DNA of 8,622 bases from Acidimicrobiia bacterium (GTDB lineage Bacteria > Actinomycetota > Acidimicrobiia > Acidimicrobiales > AC-14). Numbering within the stretch: the first letter of the stretch is position 1; each line of letters starts with the position of its first letter. The notes beneath the pieces were generated by a model that had not been told where the DNA came from, ran no database searches, and worked only from the letters and a program-made list of their open reading frames with translations. This document shows, one piece after another, positions 5,573 through 8,622 of this stretch. The position numbers and the translations under genes were made by a program. The DNA lies in NCBI GenBank assembly GCA_019243595.1, contig JAFAUA010000546.1:1-8622 (forward strand), given 5' to 3'.

Positions 5573-7159
5573 GTGGAGCTGGCTATCGACGCCGTACAGG
5601 ACGTTTCGTCCACCGCTCCGAAAGACGCTGGGGGGAGCGCCGGGTGGGAGTTGCCACTGAGCCTTGATGGCTGGGTGGCGGTCGGGGCCGCCCTGTACGC
5701 GGCCGCGTTCGCGGCGTGGGTTTTGGTCGCCGGCGGTGCCGATCGCACCAGCACCTTCATCGGCGACGCTGCGTTCCTTCCCATCGGCATCGCCGCCGCC
5801 GTGATGGCGTGGCGGGCCGCGTCACAACCGGCCCTCGACCGCCGCACGCGCCGGGCGTGGATGCTCTTCGGCCTCGCCTTCTCCTCGTGGTGGTGCGGCG
5901 ACGTGATCTGGTTCTGGTTCGAGGCCATCCGCCACATCAAGCCGTTCCCCTCGGCCGCCGACGCCGGGTATCTGTGCTTCTACCCCTTGTTCATCGCCGG
6001 GATCCTGTCGATGCCGGGTGCACCGCGCGTCCTGCTCGATCGCTTCAAGGTGTGGCTGGACGCTGGGACCGTCGTCATCGGCGGAACGATGGCGATCTGG
6101 TACCTCGTGATCAGCCCCACGGTTGCCCATCACGAGGCCCACTGGTTGAACCAGGTTCTGAACGTCGCCTACCCCGTCGGCGACCTGGTGCTGGTGTTCG
6201 GCGTGGCCATGCTCCTTCTTCGCCGACCGAGTCGCGGAATGGCCGCCGCCTTGCGCCTGCTCGTCTGCGGCGCCGGGCTGTTCGTCGTAGCCGACATCAC
6301 GTACGCCCGGCTCAACCTCTCGAACTCCTACAGCGGCCCCGCCGTCCCCGACATCTTCTGGATGTTCGCGCTGACGGCCTTCCTCACCGGCGCCGTCATC
6401 CAGCGGCATCGGGCCAGCGCAGCCGAAGACATAGACATCGATCTAGGCCCCGGGCGCGTCAGCAAGCTCCCCTACTTCGCCCTGGTGGTCGGCTACGGCT
6501 TCATGCTCTGGGTCGCCGCCCGCCAGGCCTCCTCGCCGCTCAATGGGCTGGTGCTCGGCGCCGTCGGTCTCACACTTTTCGTTGCCGCCCGGCAGATGAC
6601 GGCGCAGCAGGAGAACCTGCGGCTTACCAGCGCCCTCATCGAACTGGCGACGGTCGACCACCTCACCGGCCTCCAGAACCGGCGCAGCTTTTTCGAGCTC
6701 GCCGAGCGCGAATGGACCCGTGCTAGTCGCAGCAACGCGCCACTGACCGCGCTCATGCTGGACGTCGACTACTTCAAGCACATCAACGACCGCTGCGGCC
6801 ACGCGGCCGGCGACGAGGTTCTTACCGCCGTCGCCCGGCGCTGCCAGCAGGAGCTACGCAGCGTCGACGTCATCGGCCGTTACGGCGGCGACGAGCTCGT
6901 CGCCCTGCTACCCGACAGCGCCATGGTCGACTCCATCACCGTCGCCGAGCGCGTGCGTGCCGCCGTCGCCGAGAGCCCCGTCATCACCGAGCTCGGTCCC
7001 ATCGACGTACGGGTGAGCGTCGGTGTTGCCACCGCGGCCAGCGGCGCCACCAGCCTCCGTGCCCTCCTCAGTCAGGCCGACGCCGCCCTCTACGCAGCCA
7101 AGGCCAACGGCCGCAACCAGTCCCAAGCCTGGTACCCCGGCATCGCAGTCCCCAGTTGA
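5573..7159 (+). CDS. Multi-pass membrane diguanylate cyclase (GGDEF domain, GGDEL variant)
   Basis: A 528-residue protein with two parts. Residues about 32-340 hold roughly nine to ten hydrophobic segments with the conserved stretch PFPSAADAGYL (124-134), an N-terminal sensor region often seen in actinobacterial GGDEF proteins. A short linker (341-360) leads to the catalytic domain, which makes c-di-GMP from two GTP. Seen: DHLTGLQNRR (362-371), LDVDYFKHIND (396-406) with metal-binding Asp, GHAAGDE, the active loop GGDEL (438-442), VSVGVAT and ALYAAKANGRN. The signature Phe is Leu here, a tolerated-looking change; the catalytic G-G-D-E is intact. RSVD (429-432), five residues before the loop, is a complete RxxD inhibitory site, so product inhibition is expected. 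The start is uncertain: GTG 5573 lacks a Shine-Dalgarno, and TTG 5651 or GTG 5675 also fit. The input signal is unknown. Confidence 0.93.
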   Translation: MELAIDAVQDVSSTAPKDAGGSAGWELPLSLDGWVAVGAALYAAAFAAWVLVAGGADRTSTFIGDAAFLPIGIAAAVMAWRAASQPALDRRTRRAWMLFGLAFSSWWCGDVIWFWFEAIRHIKPFPSAADAGYLCFYPLFIAGILSMPGAPRVLLDRFKVWLDAGTVVIGGTMAIWYLVISPTVAHHEAHWLNQVLNVAYPVGDLVLVFGVAMLLLRRPSRGMAAALRLLVCGAGLFVVADITYARLNLSNSYSGPAVPDIFWMFALTAFLTGAVIQRHRASAAEDIDIDLGPGRVSKLPYFALVVGYGFMLWVAARQASSPLNGLVLGAVGLTLFVAARQMTAQQENLRLTSALIELATVDHLTGLQNRRSFFELAEREWTRASRSNAPLTALMLDVDYFKHINDRCGHAAGDEVLTAVARRCQQELRSVDVIGRYGGDELVALLPDSAMVDSITVAERVRAAVAESPVITELGPIDVRVSVGVATAASGATSLRALLSQADAALYAAKANGRNQSQAWYPGIAVPS

Positions 7160-7166
7160 TTTCGCG

Positions 7167-8339
7167 CTAGGGCTCTGACAGGCAGGGGCCCGTGTTGACG
7201 GCCGCTGCGCCGCCGGCAGCAAGCACCGGGCGGAGCTCGTCGGTCGTCAGCGCGTAGGCCGTTCCCGGGCGGTCGGGGGCGATGGCGAAGGCGACGCCGA
7301 CGACGGACCCGACAGGGTTGACTAGGGCGCCGCCGGAGTCGCCCGGCTCGAGGGCGCTGGCCAAAATGAACACCTGGCGGCGGGTCTCGTGGGAGTCGTA
7401 GAGGTCACGGCCGACGGCCGTCACTTGCTGACGGATGGCCGCGGCTTGGATCGCCAGATTGTCCTGTCCGTTGGGATGCCCGAACACCGCGCCTTGCGTG
7501 CCCACCTTGGCCGTCGCGACCGGCAGCGGCGCTTCGCCAAGACCGGGGACGCGTAGCAACGCCAGGTCGCGGTTGGGGTCGAAGAGCACCACGGTGGCCT
7601 TGAGGCGCCTCCCATTGGGGGTGATCACGGACGTCGAGCGTTCGCCGGCGACGACGTGGGCGTTGGTAACGATGACGTCGGGCTGCGGAGTGAACCCGCT
7701 GCCGTCCTGGATGCGGCGGCAGGCGATGCCCTCGACCTTGACCGTCGACGCAGAGACCCGTTGCTGCACGGGCAGCGACAGCGGTATCGCGTCAGGCGGG
7801 CTGCCCGTGTCCTGCGCCGGCTTGAGCGCGTCGAACACCCGGGGGAAGTCGGTCGACCCGACCAGCCGGCGGAGGGCCTGGAGCGTGTCTGGCGGACGCG
7901 GGAACGTGCTGTCGATGGCGCGGGCGATCGCCGAGTTGCGGGACTGTTGGGACGCCCACCCCTGCACGTCGGACATGGCCGGCAGCAGCAGCCACACGGC
8001 GGCGATCACACCGATGCCGCCGGCGACAGCGCCGGCGACACGGTCGGTCTGGCGCAGGGTGCCCGTGGGGATCTTCGAGTGGAAGCTGGCGCCGATCAGC
8101 AGCCCGAGGGCCTGGCCGACGAACCCGGCGCCGATGAGTGTCGCCGCGACGATCAGCAGCTTGTTGCCCGACGGTGAGTTGCGCAGGGCGTCGACGATGT
8201 CGGGCAGGAAGTGGGCAGCGATGACCAACCCGAGGATGAGCCCGATCCACGACGTGGCGCGGGCGACGAACCCGAGGCGATAGCCGCCGACGACGGCCGA
8301 GATCGCGAAGACGAGGATCAGAAGGTCGAGCAGGTCCAC
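7167..8339 (-). CDS. MarP-like membrane-anchored periplasmic serine protease (CvpA + trypsin-like)
   Basis: A 390-residue protein. Four hydrophobic segments (about 3-20, 30-48, 60-84, 101-120) make a CvpA/colicin V production-type membrane domain. A linker (about 125-190) leads to a chymotrypsin-fold protease outside the membrane. The triad is visible: H228 in TNAHVV, D258 in NRDLALLRV and S335 in EPGDSGGALV. C207 and C386 match the disulfide that holds Mycobacterium tuberculosis MarP (Rv3671c) active under oxidizing conditions. MarP protects the cell in acid and oxidative stress by processing a peptidoglycan hydrolase; a similar envelope role is likely. No PDZ domain is seen. The GTG start is the first possible after the in-frame TGA at 8357-8355 and has no Shine-Dalgarno, so it may depend on coupling to trmI just upstream. 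It is convergent with the cyclase gene, 7 bp apart. Confidence 0.92.
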   Translation of the reverse strand: MDLLDLLILVFAISAVVGGYRLGFVARATSWIGLILGLVIAAHFLPDIVDALRNSPSGNKLLIVAATLIGAGFVGQALGLLIGASFHSKIPTGTLRQTDRVAGAVAGGIGVIAAVWLLLPAMSDVQGWASQQSRNSAIARAIDSTFPRPPDTLQALRRLVGSTDFPRVFDALKPAQDTGSPPDAIPLSLPVQQRVSASTVKVEGIACRRIQDGSGFTPQPDVIVTNAHVVAGERSTSVITPNGRRLKATVVLFDPNRDLALLRVPGLGEAPLPVATAKVGTQGAVFGHPNGQDNLAIQAAAIRQQVTAVGRDLYDSHETRRQVFILASALEPGDSGGALVNPVGSVVGVAFAIAPDRPGTAYALTTDELRPVLAAGGAAAVNTGPCLSEP

Positions 8340-8354
8340 GGCGAGGGCGCTGTC

Positions 8355-8426
8355 TCAGGACCCCAGTAGCCGGGCCGAGGTGAGGAAGCCCGTGTGGCCG
8401 ACCATGCGGTGGTCGGGCCGTACCTA
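8355..8426 (-). other. In-frame continuation of trmI after a TAG stop
   Basis: Directly after the TAG at 8426-8424 the same frame continues for 22 codons and ends at a TGA (8357-8355). The translation begins VRPDHRMVGHTGFL and goes on to SARLLGS. This is the conserved C-terminal end of TrmI proteins (in M. tuberculosis Rv2118c the match is AVRPQHSMRGHTAFL). The TAG thus stands where relatives have a small residue just before VRP. No frameshift is seen. A sequencing error, a recent nonsense mutation or read-through would all fit. Confidence 0.85.
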
Positions 8427-8622
8427 CTGGCCTTCGACGTGCCATGTGCGCTGGAGCACCTCGAGGGTCTGCGCCATGGCGAAGGCACTGCCGGCCAGTT
8501 CCTCACGCAGCTGTGCGACCTGGCCGATCGTCGGCACGTAGGCGACGAGGATGCCGCCGGGGCGAAGGGCGGCCGCGGCGTGCTTCACGACCTGCCACGG
8601 CTCGGGAAGGTCGAGCACCACG
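8424..8622 (-). CDS. trmI: tRNA (adenine-58-N1)-methyltransferase TrmI, 3' part, ended early by TAG
   Basis: Sixty-six codons are visible and the gene enters from the right edge; the GTG at 8621 is internal, not a start. The protein methylates A58 in the T-loop of tRNA with S-adenosylmethionine. Seen: VLDLPEPW, the family motif IV (DLPxPW) that holds the target adenine, then a helix, LRPGGILVAYVPTIGQV (a strand and turn of the Rossmann-like fold) and LEVLQRTWHVEG. The frame stops at TAG, about 22 residues short of the family end, although the missing end follows in frame. If TAG is real, the last strands of the fold would be lost and the enzyme probably unstable. trmI lies upstream of the proteasome ATPase gene in mycobacteria too, so its presence here fits the locus. 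Confidence 0.88.
   Translation of the reverse strand, partial: VVLDLPEPWQVVKHAAAALRPGGILVAYVPTIGQVAQLREELAGSAFAMAQTLEVLQRTWHVEGQ

Noticed and set aside
7160..7166. A terminator between the convergent cyclase and protease genes
   Set aside because: The gap is only 7 bp and I found no stem of useful length across the two 3' ends.
8424..8426. TAG as a generally recoded sense codon in this genome
   Set aside because: TAG is the natural stop of dop, arc, the ferredoxin gene and the protease gene, each at the expected protein end.

Overview
The window is a GC-rich bacterial chromosome segment that carries part of a Pup-proteasome locus: the ATPase arc (mpa), dop and pup in that order on the minus strand. 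This marks an actinobacterium-like genome. Start codons are often GTG, Pup is of the Gln-free GGE type, and a MarP-like protease is present. I suspect a deep lineage such as Acidimicrobiia rather than a mycobacterium, but the lineage is inference.

Layout from left to right. 1-456 (minus): a partial HNH gene of the recombination endonuclease VII family, running off the left edge. 567-764 (minus): pup. 785-2272 (minus): dop. 2322-4085 (minus): arc/mpa. About 190 bp of divergent regulatory DNA follows, with a good -35/-10 pair and an 8-bp inverted repeat. 4279-4521 (plus): a small ferredoxin. 4546-5019 (minus): a secreted cupredoxin, convergent with the ferredoxin across a shared hairpin. 5084-5518 (minus): msrB. 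5573-7159 (plus): a multi-pass membrane diguanylate cyclase. 7167-8339 (minus): a MarP-like membrane serine protease. 8424-8622 (minus): the 3' part of trmI (tRNA m1A58 methyltransferase), whose frame is cut by a TAG. No gene-free stretch exceeds 300 bases, and I saw no tRNA, rRNA, CRISPR array or insertion sequence.

How the genes fit together. ARC unfolds pupylated proteins and feeds them to the 20S proteasome, docking through its C-terminal QYL. Dop removes Pup from substrates. Pup ends in Glu, so it is ready for ligation without deamidation. The 20S genes (prcB, prcA) and the ligase gene pafA are not in the window. Where prcB is usually found, an endonuclease VII-type gene sits instead. 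Between trmI and arc lies a block of redox and envelope genes: ferredoxin, cupredoxin, methionine sulfoxide reductase, c-di-GMP synthase and periplasmic protease.

The core genes are well-known families and I do not claim a new system. The most noteworthy observation is the in-frame TAG in trmI, after which the conserved C-terminal motif continues intact in the same frame. Next are the endonuclease gene behind pup and the inverted repeat between arc and the ferredoxin gene.
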